A DNA stretch of 37,989 nucleotides from Natronospirillum sp. (GTDB lineage Bacteria; Pseudomonadota; Gammaproteobacteria; Pseudomonadales; Natronospirillaceae): assembly GCF_022565775.1 (NCBI RefSeq), contig NZ_JAIUMC010000018.1, positions 1-37,989 of the forward strand, written 5' to 3'. How positions within the stretch are numbered: the first letter of the stretch is position 1; every line of letters starts with the position of its first letter. The notes below the pieces were generated by a model, which saw nothing but the letters and a program-made list of their open reading frames with translations, ran no database searches and was not told the DNA's origin. Both the position numbers and the translations under genes were made by a program. Shown in pieces: positions 16,352-23,588 of the stretch.

Positions 16352-18031
16352 TCAAAGGTTGGTCTGGCGGCGTTTTTCAAGGATCCATCCCGCCGCTTTT
16401 TCCGCAATCATCAGCGTCGGCGAATTGGTGTTGCCGCTGGTGATTGTCGGCATGATGCCCGCATCCACCACCCGCAAACTGCTGACGCCGCGCACGCACA
16501 ACCGGCTGTTGACCACGGCTTGTGGATCATCTTCACGCCCCATGCGGGTGGTGCCAACCGGATGGAAAATGGTGGTGCCGATATCGCCGGCCAGTTGCAC
16601 CAGTTCTTCATCCGTCTGAAATTCCATTCCCGGCTTGTATTCGACCGGATCGTATTTGGCAAATGCCGGCTGCGCGGCAATGCGCCGGGTCACGCGCAAC
16701 GAGTCCGCTGCGACGGTTCTGTCTTCTTCCGTGCTGAGATAGTTGGGTGCTATTTTGGGCGGCTGTCGGGCATCGGGGCTGTGTATGGTTACTGTGCCGC
16801 GACTGGTCGGGTTCAGGTTGCACACACTGGCGGTAATGGCCGGAAAGTCATGCAGCGGCTGGCCGAATGCATCAAGGCTCAGAGGCTGCACATGGTATTC
16901 AAGATTGGGGTAGGCATAGGCGGTACTGCTGCGGGTAAAGGCGCCCAACTGTGACGGGGCCATACTCATGGGGCCGGAGCGTGTCAGCAGGTATTGCAGC
17001 GCAATACGCATCTTGCCGGTCAGGCTGTTGGCCAGGGTATTCAGGGTCTTGGCACCCCTGACCTTGTACACGGAACGAATCTGCAGATGGTCCTGCAGGT
17101 TGGCACCTACGCCTGCCAGCGGCTGGCGGACCGGGATGCCGAGGTCATGCAGCAGGTCAGCAGGCCCGATTCCGGACACTTGCAGTAATTGCGGTGATCC
17201 GATGGCGCCGGCAGACAGAAGGACTTCATGCTCAGCCAGAGCAGCACGGGTCTGGCCGTCTTTGACAACTTCAACACCGGTGCAGCGCAGCGCGCCGTCC
17301 GGTCCGTTGTTGTCGAGCAACAAACGGGTCGCCTGACTGGCGTGCCAGACGGTCAGATTCGGCCGCTTGGCCACATCGCGCAGAAAGGCCTTGGCGGTGT
17401 TCCAGCGCCACCCGCGGCGCTGATTGACATCGAAATAGCCTACCCCTTCGTTGCAGCCCCGATTGAAATCTTCCGTTGCCGGAATGCCGGCCTGAACGGC
17501 GGCCGCCGCAAAATCTTCAAGCACAGTCCATTTGAGGCGTTGGCGCTCAACCCGCCATTCGCCTCCCGAGCCATGAAACTTGCTGCGTTTTCCGCGCTCC
17601 GGCTCGCCAGGGTCCATGCCATAGTAGTCTTCATGACGCTTGAAGTCGGCCAGACAGTGACGCCATGACCAGTCGGCATCATCCGTCTCCGCGGCCCAGC
17701 TGTCATAATCTCGCGCCTGACCACGCATGTAGATCATGCCGTTGATACTGGAGCAGCCGCCCAGGGTCTTGCCACGAGGATAGAGCAGCGATCGGCCGTT
17801 CAGGCCGGCCGAGGGCTCGGTGCGGTAGCGCCAGTCGGTGCGCGGATTGTCGATGCAGTAGAGATAGCCCACTGGAATGTGAATCCAGTGGTAGTTGTCC
17901 CGCCCGCCCGCTTCGATCAGCAGCACCCGGTTGCTCCTGTCTGCGCTTAACCGATTGGCCAGCAGGCATCCGGCTGTGCCAGCGCCCACGATGACATAGT
18001 CGAAGCGATATTCTGTGTCAGCAGTCGGCAT
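16352..18031 (-). CDS. GMC family FAD-dependent alcohol dehydrogenase (choline dehydrogenase-like; possible DddA)
   Basis: A 559-residue flavoprotein. The FAD-binding motif VIVGAGTAGCLLANRLS is N-terminal. GMC signature 1 lies in LLYPRGKTLGGCSSINGMIYMRG, and signature 2 in LSAGAIGSPQLLQVSGIGP. The active-site His is in TIFHPVGTTRMG and the active-site Asn in SGNTNSPTLMIAEKAAG. It would oxidise a primary or secondary alcohol and pass electrons to the respiratory chain. Being just upstream of the DddD-like gene, it may act as DddA, oxidising 3-hydroxypropionate to malonate semialdehyde; choline dehydrogenase is the main alternative, but no betaine aldehyde dehydrogenase is adjacent. The ATG at 18031 is preferred over an in-frame GTG at 18052; neither has a strong ribosome site. 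Confidence 0.85.
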   Translation of the reverse strand: MPTADTEYRFDYVIVGAGTAGCLLANRLSADRSNRVLLIEAGGRDNYHWIHIPVGYLYCIDNPRTDWRYRTEPSAGLNGRSLLYPRGKTLGGCSSINGMIYMRGQARDYDSWAAETDDADWSWRHCLADFKRHEDYYGMDPGEPERGKRSKFHGSGGEWRVERQRLKWTVLEDFAAAAVQAGIPATEDFNRGCNEGVGYFDVNQRRGWRWNTAKAFLRDVAKRPNLTVWHASQATRLLLDNNGPDGALRCTGVEVVKDGQTRAALAEHEVLLSAGAIGSPQLLQVSGIGPADLLHDLGIPVRQPLAGVGANLQDHLQIRSVYKVRGAKTLNTLANSLTGKMRIALQYLLTRSGPMSMAPSQLGAFTRSSTAYAYPNLEYHVQPLSLDAFGQPLHDFPAITASVCNLNPTSRGTVTIHSPDARQPPKIAPNYLSTEEDRTVAADSLRVTRRIAAQPAFAKYDPVEYKPGMEFQTDEELVQLAGDIGTTIFHPVGTTRMGREDDPQAVVNSRLCVRGVSSLRVVDAGIMPTITSGNTNSPTLMIAEKAAGWILEKRRQTNL

Positions 18032-18108
18032 GGTGGATGTGGCCCTGGGCACCGGCTTGTTGTTGTCGGCTTCAAGATCAGACTAGCGGGTCTTGCTGGC
18101 GGATCAAT

Positions 18109-18136
18109 TGAGTAATACTTAAACGGGATATAAGAT
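18109..18136 (+). promoter_or_regulatory. Putative promoter of the LysR gene
   Basis: TTGAGT (18109-18114) and TAAGAT (18131-18136) are separated by 16 bp and lead into the lysR gene 32 bases on. The -10 element lies inside the palindrome at 18126-18148, so a protein bound there would block it. Confidence 0.45.
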
Positions 18137-18148
18137 AATCTTATATCC
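18126..18148. promoter_or_regulatory. Perfect 11-1-11 palindrome, probable LysR operator
   Basis: GGATATAAGAT and ATCTTATATCC are exact inverted copies around a single A. The centre has the AT-rich dyad and T-N11-A geometry typical of LysR-type recognition sites. It lies 20 bp before the lysR start and about 95 bp before the GMC gene start, between the divergent genes, as expected for an autoregulated activator of the gmc-dddD operon. Confidence 0.75.
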
Positions 18149-18168
18149 AATCCGGGGCGAGGCTCATC

Positions 18169-19107
18169 ATGCTGGATTTACAGACCTTGCGCGCCTTCGT
18201 AGCCGTGGCCAGAGAGGGCAGTGTATCCAGAGCGGCGGAGCGGCTGCACCTGACGCAACCTGCAGTCAGCCTGAAACTGAAGCAAATGCAGGACCGTCTG
18301 GCCATGAGGTTGTTCAAGCGCAATCCGCACGGCCTGACGCTCACTGCGGATGGGCGCAGACTGCTGCCGATGGCTGAGCGGGCCCTGGCCGCCATGGCCA
18401 CGTTCGAACGCAACGCGCAAAGCCTCAACTCGTCGCTCAGAGGAAAGCTGCGTATCGGTACCATCATCGACCCGGAATTCATCCGCCTTGGGCCCTTGTT
18501 GCACGAACTGGTCGCCAGCGCACCGCAAGTGGAAACCGAGCTGCATCACGCGACCAGTGGCATCGCCTTGCAACGCCTGCTGAAAGATGAACTGGACTTT
18601 GGCTACTATCTTGATGAGCCGGGTGATGCCGCCAGTGATCAGCCCTCAGAACTGGCCGCGCACAAGGTTCGGCATCGCGAGTTGACGCGATTTCAGTATT
18701 TTTTGGTTGCGCCCAGAGGCTGGGAGAAGGAGGTTGCCGCCGCAGACTGGCGTCATCTGGTCAGGCTGCCCTGGATCACTACGCCGCCGGAATCCGTGCA
18801 CCATCGTTTACTGAAACGGGTGTTGCAGCCGCGCAATCTGGCACCGAAAAGCGTTGCCCAGGTAGACCAGGAATCGTCCATGCTCGAACTGGTTCGTGCG
18901 GGCATGGGCCTGAGTCTGGCCCGGGACACTGTGGCATTGGCAGAAAAGCAGAAGCACGGCCTGCTGGTTGTCCCTGGCATTGCCCTGCCCTGTGCGTTGA
19001 GTGTGATCTGGAAAGAGGACCAGACCGAGGATGCCATCATTCAGTTGATGCACAGCCTGCTGGACCGAGTATGGGGTGCTGGCAGACGTGAGAGCGGGGT
19101 GCTTTGA
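18169..19107 (+). CDS. LysR family transcriptional regulator
   Basis: A 312-residue LysR protein. The winged HTH is at residues 1-60 (MLDLQTLRAFVAVAREGSVSRAAERLHLTQPAVSLKLKQMQ), followed by the linker helix and a two-lobed effector domain from about residue 90 (GKLRIGTIIDPEFIRLGPLLHEL). The ATG at 18169 is preceded by GCGAGG. It is transcribed away from the gmc-dddD operon and separated from it by a perfect palindrome, the standard layout of a LysR activator with its target. If the operon degrades DMSP, the inducer could be DMSP or a product such as 3-hydroxypropionate or acrylate; this is inference. LysR-type DddR regulators are known at other dddD loci. Confidence 0.92.
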   Translation: MLDLQTLRAFVAVAREGSVSRAAERLHLTQPAVSLKLKQMQDRLAMRLFKRNPHGLTLTADGRRLLPMAERALAAMATFERNAQSLNSSLRGKLRIGTIIDPEFIRLGPLLHELVASAPQVETELHHATSGIALQRLLKDELDFGYYLDEPGDAASDQPSELAAHKVRHRELTRFQYFLVAPRGWEKEVAAADWRHLVRLPWITTPPESVHHRLLKRVLQPRNLAPKSVAQVDQESSMLELVRAGMGLSLARDTVALAEKQKHGLLVVPGIALPCALSVIWKEDQTEDAIIQLMHSLLDRVWGAGRRESGVL

Positions 19108-19134
19108 AAGAAGGCTTGAGCATAACATTCAGAC

Positions 19135-19160
19135 AAAAAAAGGGGGCTTTGGAAAGCCCC
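19135..19160 (-). terminator. Intrinsic terminator, minus strand
   Basis: On the minus strand GGGGCTT pairs with AAGCCCC around a 4-base loop and is followed by seven consecutive T. This is a complete rho-independent terminator. It lies about 200 bp past the stop of the HTH-domain gene and closes the structured region described next. On the plus strand the A-run precedes the hairpin, so it is not an efficient terminator for lysR. Confidence 0.88.
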
Positions 19161-19312
19161 TAATAGATGCCACTGAGTGCCCTGGCGGGCACTGATTACT
19201 CATCACACAGACAGGCAACCGGGAGTTCAGTTGCCTGAGACAGGCTGCAGGCGATCACTGCAGCCTGCGTACAAGGTAACGGGCTCGCGCTTTGCGGGCC
19301 ATAGAGTAATTG
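19135..19312 (-). ncRNA. Candidate structured small RNA (or structured 3' UTR), unassigned family
   Basis: About 178 bp without an ORF hold six strong helices. Outer stem: 19195-19201 with 19304-19310 (ATTACTC/GAGTAAT). Inside it are three hairpins: 19212-19219/19230-19237 (8 bp), 19241-19250/19258-19267 (10 bp, perfect) and 19282-19288/19294-19300 (7 bp with one G-U). Outside it are 19176-19182/19187-19193 (7 bp) and the terminator. On the minus strand the order is a closed four-way junction, one hairpin, then terminator with U-tract, which sets the strand. No clear sigma70 promoter lies just upstream; it may have its own promoter or be processed from the HTH gene's transcript, whose stop is 45 bases away. 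It is not 6S, tmRNA or RNase P, and lacks the GGA loops of RsmY/RsmZ. Confidence 0.72.
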
Positions 19313-19356
19313 CTACAAAACTGAAAGAGAGATGTCTCATTTGAGGGAAACTGCTT

Positions 19357-20241
19357 TCATTGCTGCCGCGCGCCCTGCCCCCGGGTGTAGAGGGTCATGG
19401 TGCTGACAACATGCTGCATGGCGGGCTCACGCAGCGTCTCTGGCAATTGGTCTAGCAGGTCCAGAACGGCATTGAAGCGCACCGAAAGCGCCTGGCGTGC
19501 CTTGTAGTACCGTGTATTGATGGTCAGCGCCAGCGGCGGCAACTGCATGCTGTAGGCGAACCGGGGCAGCATCACAAAGGAGTAGGTGACGTCGCCGCGC
19601 TCAATCGACAGAAAATGGCTGGTTGAGATGCCCAGGGCGTTGGCCATGTCTTCCTGACTGTAACCCAACAGTTGGCGCACCAGGCGCAGATTGGCGCCTA
19701 CGGTCAGATAGATTTCATAGCCCTGAACTTCCTTGATGGCGTCACTCATCAGGCTGGGGGTCAGATGGCATTGCTCCGGATCGGGCAGTTCAACTTGCAC
19801 CGACAGCAGTTGTTGCAGGTGGTTCAGGGTGTCATAGAAGACGGTGGTAGGTGCTCTGCACAGCCAGTCCGAAAGCTGAAAGAAGTGGGGGGGGACTTGA
19901 CGTTCACGCCGACCATATTGACTGGGTGCCAACAAAATAGCAGGCGGTGCGCCAAAAACAAGTGACCACAGGCTGGCCGTGTGCAGTCTGGGCATGGCCG
20001 CACCCGATTCGTAGCGCAGATACTGGGCCCGGCTGATGCACAGCAGTTCGGCCGTGCGTCGCTGTGACCAGCCCCTGTCACTGCGACTGCGCCGCAGCAT
20101 ATTGCCCACATGGTCGGGCAGGTCTGCTTCCAGCGCCGGAAAGTGGGCGCTGCGAATCTCCCGATGGCAGTCCATATGGGCGGCCAGTTCCTGCAGTGTC
20201 TGCCTCGCCTTGTCCAAGGTTGGGCGCTCCGTGGGTTTCAT
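19357..20241 (-). CDS. Regulator with two XRE-type helix-turn-helix domains
   Basis: A 294-residue cytoplasmic protein. The first HTH is at about residues 47-85 (MLRRSRSDRGWSQRRTAELLCISRAQYLRYESG) and the second at about 183-223 (ANLRLVRQLLGYSQEDMANALGISTSHFLSIERG). Each has the Q/E-x2-x-A-x3-G/C-I-S recognition pattern of the Cro/C1 family. The segment between and the C-terminus are helical with no recognised domain. One polypeptide with two spaced XRE domains could bind as a pseudo-dimer. The ATG at 20241 is chosen; a TTG at 20262 would add seven residues. It is divergent from a FecR-domain protein (161-bp gap) and upstream of the structured RNA region. Regulatory targets are unknown. Confidence 0.8.
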   Translation of the reverse strand: MKPTERPTLDKARQTLQELAAHMDCHREIRSAHFPALEADLPDHVGNMLRRSRSDRGWSQRRTAELLCISRAQYLRYESGAAMPRLHTASLWSLVFGAPPAILLAPSQYGRRERQVPPHFFQLSDWLCRAPTTVFYDTLNHLQQLLSVQVELPDPEQCHLTPSLMSDAIKEVQGYEIYLTVGANLRLVRQLLGYSQEDMANALGISTSHFLSIERGDVTYSFVMLPRFAYSMQLPPLALTINTRYYKARQALSVRFNAVLDLLDQLPETLREPAMQHVVSTMTLYTRGQGARQQ

Positions 20242-20402
20242 CGACTCGCATAATGCCGCCAAACCCGGGTTCCGTCAAAAATCGGAATATAGTGTTGGTG
20301 GCATTTTGACAATCGGTTTGCCGGCTCAACCCGTGGGTGGCTGAATGCTGTATCAGCCGCCATAATGCAAGAAACAAGCGCAAACGTAAGAGAGAGCAAG
20401 CT

Positions 20403-21116
20403 ATGAATAAAAGTACAACCCGCAGCGGGGACAGAGCCTGCCTGCATAACCGAACGCGTACCACCAGCCGAGGTATGCTGCGCTGGCCGCTGCTCGCCAG
20501 CCTGTTGTTGGGATTGATGCTGTTCAGTGTTCCCGTTTTGGCGGCCGATGTGATTGCCCGTGTCGTGTCGTTACAGGGGAGTGCCCAGGTCAGTGACGGC
20601 AGCACCGTGCAGCGTGGCACCGCGTTGCGTGCCGGCGACCGGATAGAAACCGGAGCAGAGTCTCGTGCCAGGCTGCGCTTCATCGGAGGCAGCATGTTGA
20701 CGTTGGGCGAACAGACCGAACTTGAGATAACGCGCTATGAGCCGGCTCAGGGCGGTGATCCTCAGCAGGCGCATTTCCGGGTTCTGCAAGGCGTATTCCT
20801 GGCCGTGGCTGAAGGTGTAACGTCTGCAGACAGCGAATTCCGCATCGAAACGCCGGCCGCCACCATGGGTATTCGAGGCACCATTGTCTGGGGTGGCTAT
20901 TTCCTGCCCGATCAGGCCGACTATATTCTTCTTGGTGGCGGGCCGGTCGAGATCAGCAACGACCTGGGTTCGGTATTGCTGACCGAGGCGGGCCAGGGTA
21001 CAACGGTGTCCGTTGATCAGGACGGACTGGCCACAAACAGCCCGGATGAGCCGGAAGCCTGGACGCCGTCCAAGCTCTGGGAGGCGGTGACCACGATATC
21101 TCTTCCCGGTATCTGA
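20403..21116 (+). CDS. Exported FecR-domain protein
   Basis: A 237-residue protein with a long basic N-region and a hydrophobic signal segment (about 25-45) ending VLA-AD, so export to the periplasm is likely. The mature part starts with a FecR domain: VIARVVSLQGSAQVSDG, then VQRGTALRAGDRIETGAESRARLRFIGGSMLTLGEQTELEI, and ends with the typical IETPAATMGIRGT motif. Unlike iron-dicitrate FecR there is no N-terminal anti-sigma region, no sigma factor gene and no TonB receptor nearby, so a signalling role like FecR's cannot be assumed. The ATG at 20403 follows a GAGAG-rich stretch; an internal ATG at 20475 would give a conventional short signal peptide. Confidence 0.84.
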   Translation: MNKSTTRSGDRACLHNRTRTTSRGMLRWPLLASLLLGLMLFSVPVLAADVIARVVSLQGSAQVSDGSTVQRGTALRAGDRIETGAESRARLRFIGGSMLTLGEQTELEITRYEPAQGGDPQQAHFRVLQGVFLAVAEGVTSADSEFRIETPAATMGIRGTIVWGGYFLPDQADYILLGGGPVEISNDLGSVLLTEAGQGTTVSVDQDGLATNSPDEPEAWTPSKLWEAVTTISLPGI

Positions 21117-21143
21117 TCACGATCTGCAGAGAGCTACCTCTCC

Positions 21144-21170
21144 AGCCGCTCGGTGTTGTACTGAGCGGCT
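21144..21170. terminator. 11-bp hairpin after the FecR-domain gene
   Basis: AGCCGCTCGGT pairs with ACTGAGCGGCT (one G-U) around GTTGT, 28 bases after the fecR-like stop and upstream of tatD. No T-run follows, so it may be a weak or Rho-assisted terminator, or an mRNA-stabilising end. Confidence 0.45.
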
Positions 21171-21245
21171 CGGATCAGTTGCATTGTCTGATGTATACTC
21201 GCGGGTTAAGTAGAATGGACAGCGATTGAATGAGAGAGGAGACGT

Positions 21246-22058
21246 ATGTCCGGCAAGCGCAAAGAGATTCCGGTTTTTGACGAGGCGCTGATAGAAACCC
21301 ATTGTCACCTGGATTATCTGCAGCAGGACACCACCGAAGTGATTCTCGATCAGGCGCGACAGCGCGGTGTCGAGCGCTTTATCACGATTGCCGTTGCACC
21401 GGAAAACCTGGATACCGTGCGCCAACTCGCAGCGCGGCATGGCGATGTGTATTGCACGCAGGGCGTTCACCCACACGAAGCCAGCCTCTATTCGTCCGCT
21501 GTGGGGCAACGTATCCGCGCCGGAGCAGCCGATCCGAAAGTGGTTGCCATCGGTGAGATCGGGCTGGACTACCATTACGACAACTCACCCCGCGAGCAGC
21601 AGCGGCAGGCGTTCGCCGAACAACTGGAGATAGCGCTGGCACTGGATCTGCCCATAGTGGTTCATACCCGTGATGCCGATGACGATACCATGGCCATTTT
21701 TCGCGAATTCAGCGGGCGCGGACTGCGCGGCGTCATTCACAGCTTCACCAGCAGCCTGCAGCTCGCCGAATTCTGTCTTGAAGAAGGGTTTCATCTGGGT
21801 TTCAACGGCATCATCACCTTCAATCGCGCCGAAAACGTGCGTGAAGTGCTGGCCGCGACGCCGCTGGATCGGATCCTGCTGGAGACCGATGCACCTTTCC
21901 TTACCCCGGTGCCTTTCCGGGGCAAGGAAAATGCGCCCTTCTATCTGCCGCTGGTGGCGCAAAAGGTGGCTGAAGTGAAGGGCTCCAACCCTGAGGACGT
22001 CATCCGACAGACCACAGGCAATGCCCGCGACCTGTTTTTCCAGCGCTCGGTCACCTGA
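21246..22058 (+). CDS. tatD: TatD family metal-dependent hydrolase
   Basis: A 270-residue TIM-barrel hydrolase of the TatD DNase family, associated with 3'-5' exonuclease activity and DNA repair. The metal ligands are visible in order: His19 and His21 (ETHCHLD), Glu104 (AIGEIGLDYH), His140 (IVVHTRDA), His165 (VIHSFTSS) and Asp215 (LLETDAPFL). The start has GAGGAG five bases upstream. It stands alone, without tatABC, and converges on the MocR-type gene with a 39-bp gap. Confidence 0.92.
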   Translation: MSGKRKEIPVFDEALIETHCHLDYLQQDTTEVILDQARQRGVERFITIAVAPENLDTVRQLAARHGDVYCTQGVHPHEASLYSSAVGQRIRAGAADPKVVAIGEIGLDYHYDNSPREQQRQAFAEQLEIALALDLPIVVHTRDADDDTMAIFREFSGRGLRGVIHSFTSSLQLAEFCLEEGFHLGFNGIITFNRAENVREVLAATPLDRILLETDAPFLTPVPFRGKENAPFYLPLVAQKVAEVKGSNPEDVIRQTTGNARDLFFQRSVT

Positions 22059-22097
22059 CTCTCGGCGGGTCGTGGTGCTGGATGCCAAATTCGTCGC

Positions 22098-23492
22098 TCA
22101 GATGGTGCAGTCCTGGAGCCATCGGCTGTCGTCTCCCGGGTGCGTCAGGGTTGTCCTGATGCGGTGCAGGGCATTGGCCAGAGTCTCCTCGCTCAGATCT
22201 CCCCCGACACAGATCCGAATGGCTTCCGGTGTCCGGTACTGACCGACCACAAATACATCGGCAGGTTTGACATCAATACCGACCTGATGGAGGGCCTGTG
22301 CCAGATCCCGGGCCCGCCAGCGCGCGGGCAGCCGCAGCCAGCCACTCAGAGCGCACGGGTGAGCCTGATAGTCGAAGCCCTGCAGAATGTCCCGCGTCAG
22401 TTCATGTCTGCGTGCACAGGCCGCCTGCTGGCGGGCCAGGCTGCGGTCGCGCTCCGGATGGTCGATCCAGCGCGCCACCAGTTCGCAGGCCAGAGGGGTG
22501 ATCATCCAGTGATTGACGCGCATGGCGACGCGAAAGCGATCCAGCCAGGCTGGCGGTGGCACCAGAAAGCCGACCCTGAGACCCCCGCTGAAGCACTTGC
22601 TGCAACTGCTCAGGGCGATGACCTGGTCCGGGTCCATGGCGACCATGGGTTCGGGTAAATCCGCCAGCAGGGCACTCTGCACATTGTCTTCGATAACCAT
22701 GACCTGATACTGGCGACAGATCGCCAGCAGTTCGCGCTTGCGCGCGTCGGACATCTGCGCGCCGGTCGGGTTGTGCAGCTGCGGCATCAAATAAACGGCG
22801 CGCGGTCGATAGCGCTCACAGGCGGTGCGCAGCTCTCCCGGAATCAGGCCTTCTTCATCCATCGGCAGCCCGATATGCCGCAGCCGAAGGTGGCGCGCCG
22901 CAAGCGAGAAGCCGGTGTAGGTCAAACCCTCACTGAGCACTGTGTCGCCGGTATCACAGAGGGTGCTGAGGGCGATGAACAGGCCGTTCTGGCCGCCGCC
23001 GCAAAGCAGAATATCGTCTGCCGGCCGATCAACGCCTTCTCGCTTCAGCCAGCGGGCTGCTGCTTCGCGATGCTGGCGCAGTCCGGTTTCGGGCATGTAG
23101 CCAAGCAATGTATTGAGCTGCACCGGGTTGGCCACCAGGTCTGTCAGCATCCGCCGGATGTCTTCACATTGTCCATCCTGCAGGGCCAGGGTAAATCCCA
23201 GGTCCACTTCCGAGCGCTGTTCACTGAAGCGGAAACTGTCCACCTGGCCACGCTGGCGGACATAGGTGCCTGACCCGACTCTGGCCTCCAGCAGCCCCTG
23301 TCGCTCGGCCTCCGCGTAGGCTCGAGTGATGGTGCCGGTAGTAACCGACAGGGCATCGGCCAGGCGACGCTGCGGTGGGAGCCGAGTACCCGGACGGAGG
23401 TCTCCCTGCTGGATTGCCCTGACAATGGCCTGGGCAATGGCGAGGTACTTTGGGAGGTCGGGTTGGAGGAGATCCGGAAGCCACATTGTCAT
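22098..23492 (-). CDS. MocR/PdxR-type regulator (GntR HTH fused to aminotransferase)
   Basis: A 464-residue fusion. Residues 10-80 are a GntR winged HTH (AIQQGDLRPGTRLPPQRRLADALSVTTGTITRAYAEAERQGLLEARVGSGTYV). Residues 100-460 are a fold-type I aminotransferase with the PLP set Asn241 (HNPTGAQM), Asp269 (VIEDNVQSALL) and Lys299 (SSCSKCFSGGLRVG). Members usually act as PLP- or amino-compound-sensing regulators of a neighbouring gene. Here the divergent neighbour is a LysE/RhtB-type exporter, the likely target. The ATG at 23492 is followed two codons later by another ATG; neither has a strong ribosome site. A catalytic aminotransferase function is less likely but not excluded. Confidence 0.9.
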   Translation of the reverse strand: MTMWLPDLLQPDLPKYLAIAQAIVRAIQQGDLRPGTRLPPQRRLADALSVTTGTITRAYAEAERQGLLEARVGSGTYVRQRGQVDSFRFSEQRSEVDLGFTLALQDGQCEDIRRMLTDLVANPVQLNTLLGYMPETGLRQHREAAARWLKREGVDRPADDILLCGGGQNGLFIALSTLCDTGDTVLSEGLTYTGFSLAARHLRLRHIGLPMDEEGLIPGELRTACERYRPRAVYLMPQLHNPTGAQMSDARKRELLAICRQYQVMVIEDNVQSALLADLPEPMVAMDPDQVIALSSCSKCFSGGLRVGFLVPPPAWLDRFRVAMRVNHWMITPLACELVARWIDHPERDRSLARQQAACARRHELTRDILQGFDYQAHPCALSGWLRLPARWRARDLAQALHQVGIDVKPADVFVVGQYRTPEAIRICVGGDLSEETLANALHRIRTTLTHPGDDSRWLQDCTI

Positions 23493-23559
23493 GGTGTCAA
23501 TAAAACCGTTGCAGTTTTGTGTGCGCCCAATAGTATCAGTTTGGCGGGTTATGTCGAAT

Positions 23560-23571
23560 AAATGTATGGAT
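23560..23571. promoter_or_regulatory. Short palindrome before the LysE-type gene
   Basis: TGTATGGATACA, two inverted 5-bp arms around GG, lies 17 bases upstream of the GTG start in the MocR-LysE divergent region. A related half (GTATCAGTTTGG, about 23533-23544) resembles the downstream ATACAATTTGG. The repeats could bind the MocR-type regulator; weakly supported. Confidence 0.35.
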
Positions 23572-23588
23572 ACAATTTGGAGGAAAGG

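Noticed and set aside
15206..16954. 582-codon open frame on the plus strand
   Set aside because: Antisense shadow of the dddD and GMC genes in GC-rich DNA; its His/Gln-rich composition is typical of such shadows.
19135..19312. RsmY/RsmZ-type CsrA-sponge RNA or a riboswitch
   Set aside because: The minus strand lacks the repeated GGA loop motifs of Rsm RNAs, and no gene follows on the same strand that a riboswitch could control.
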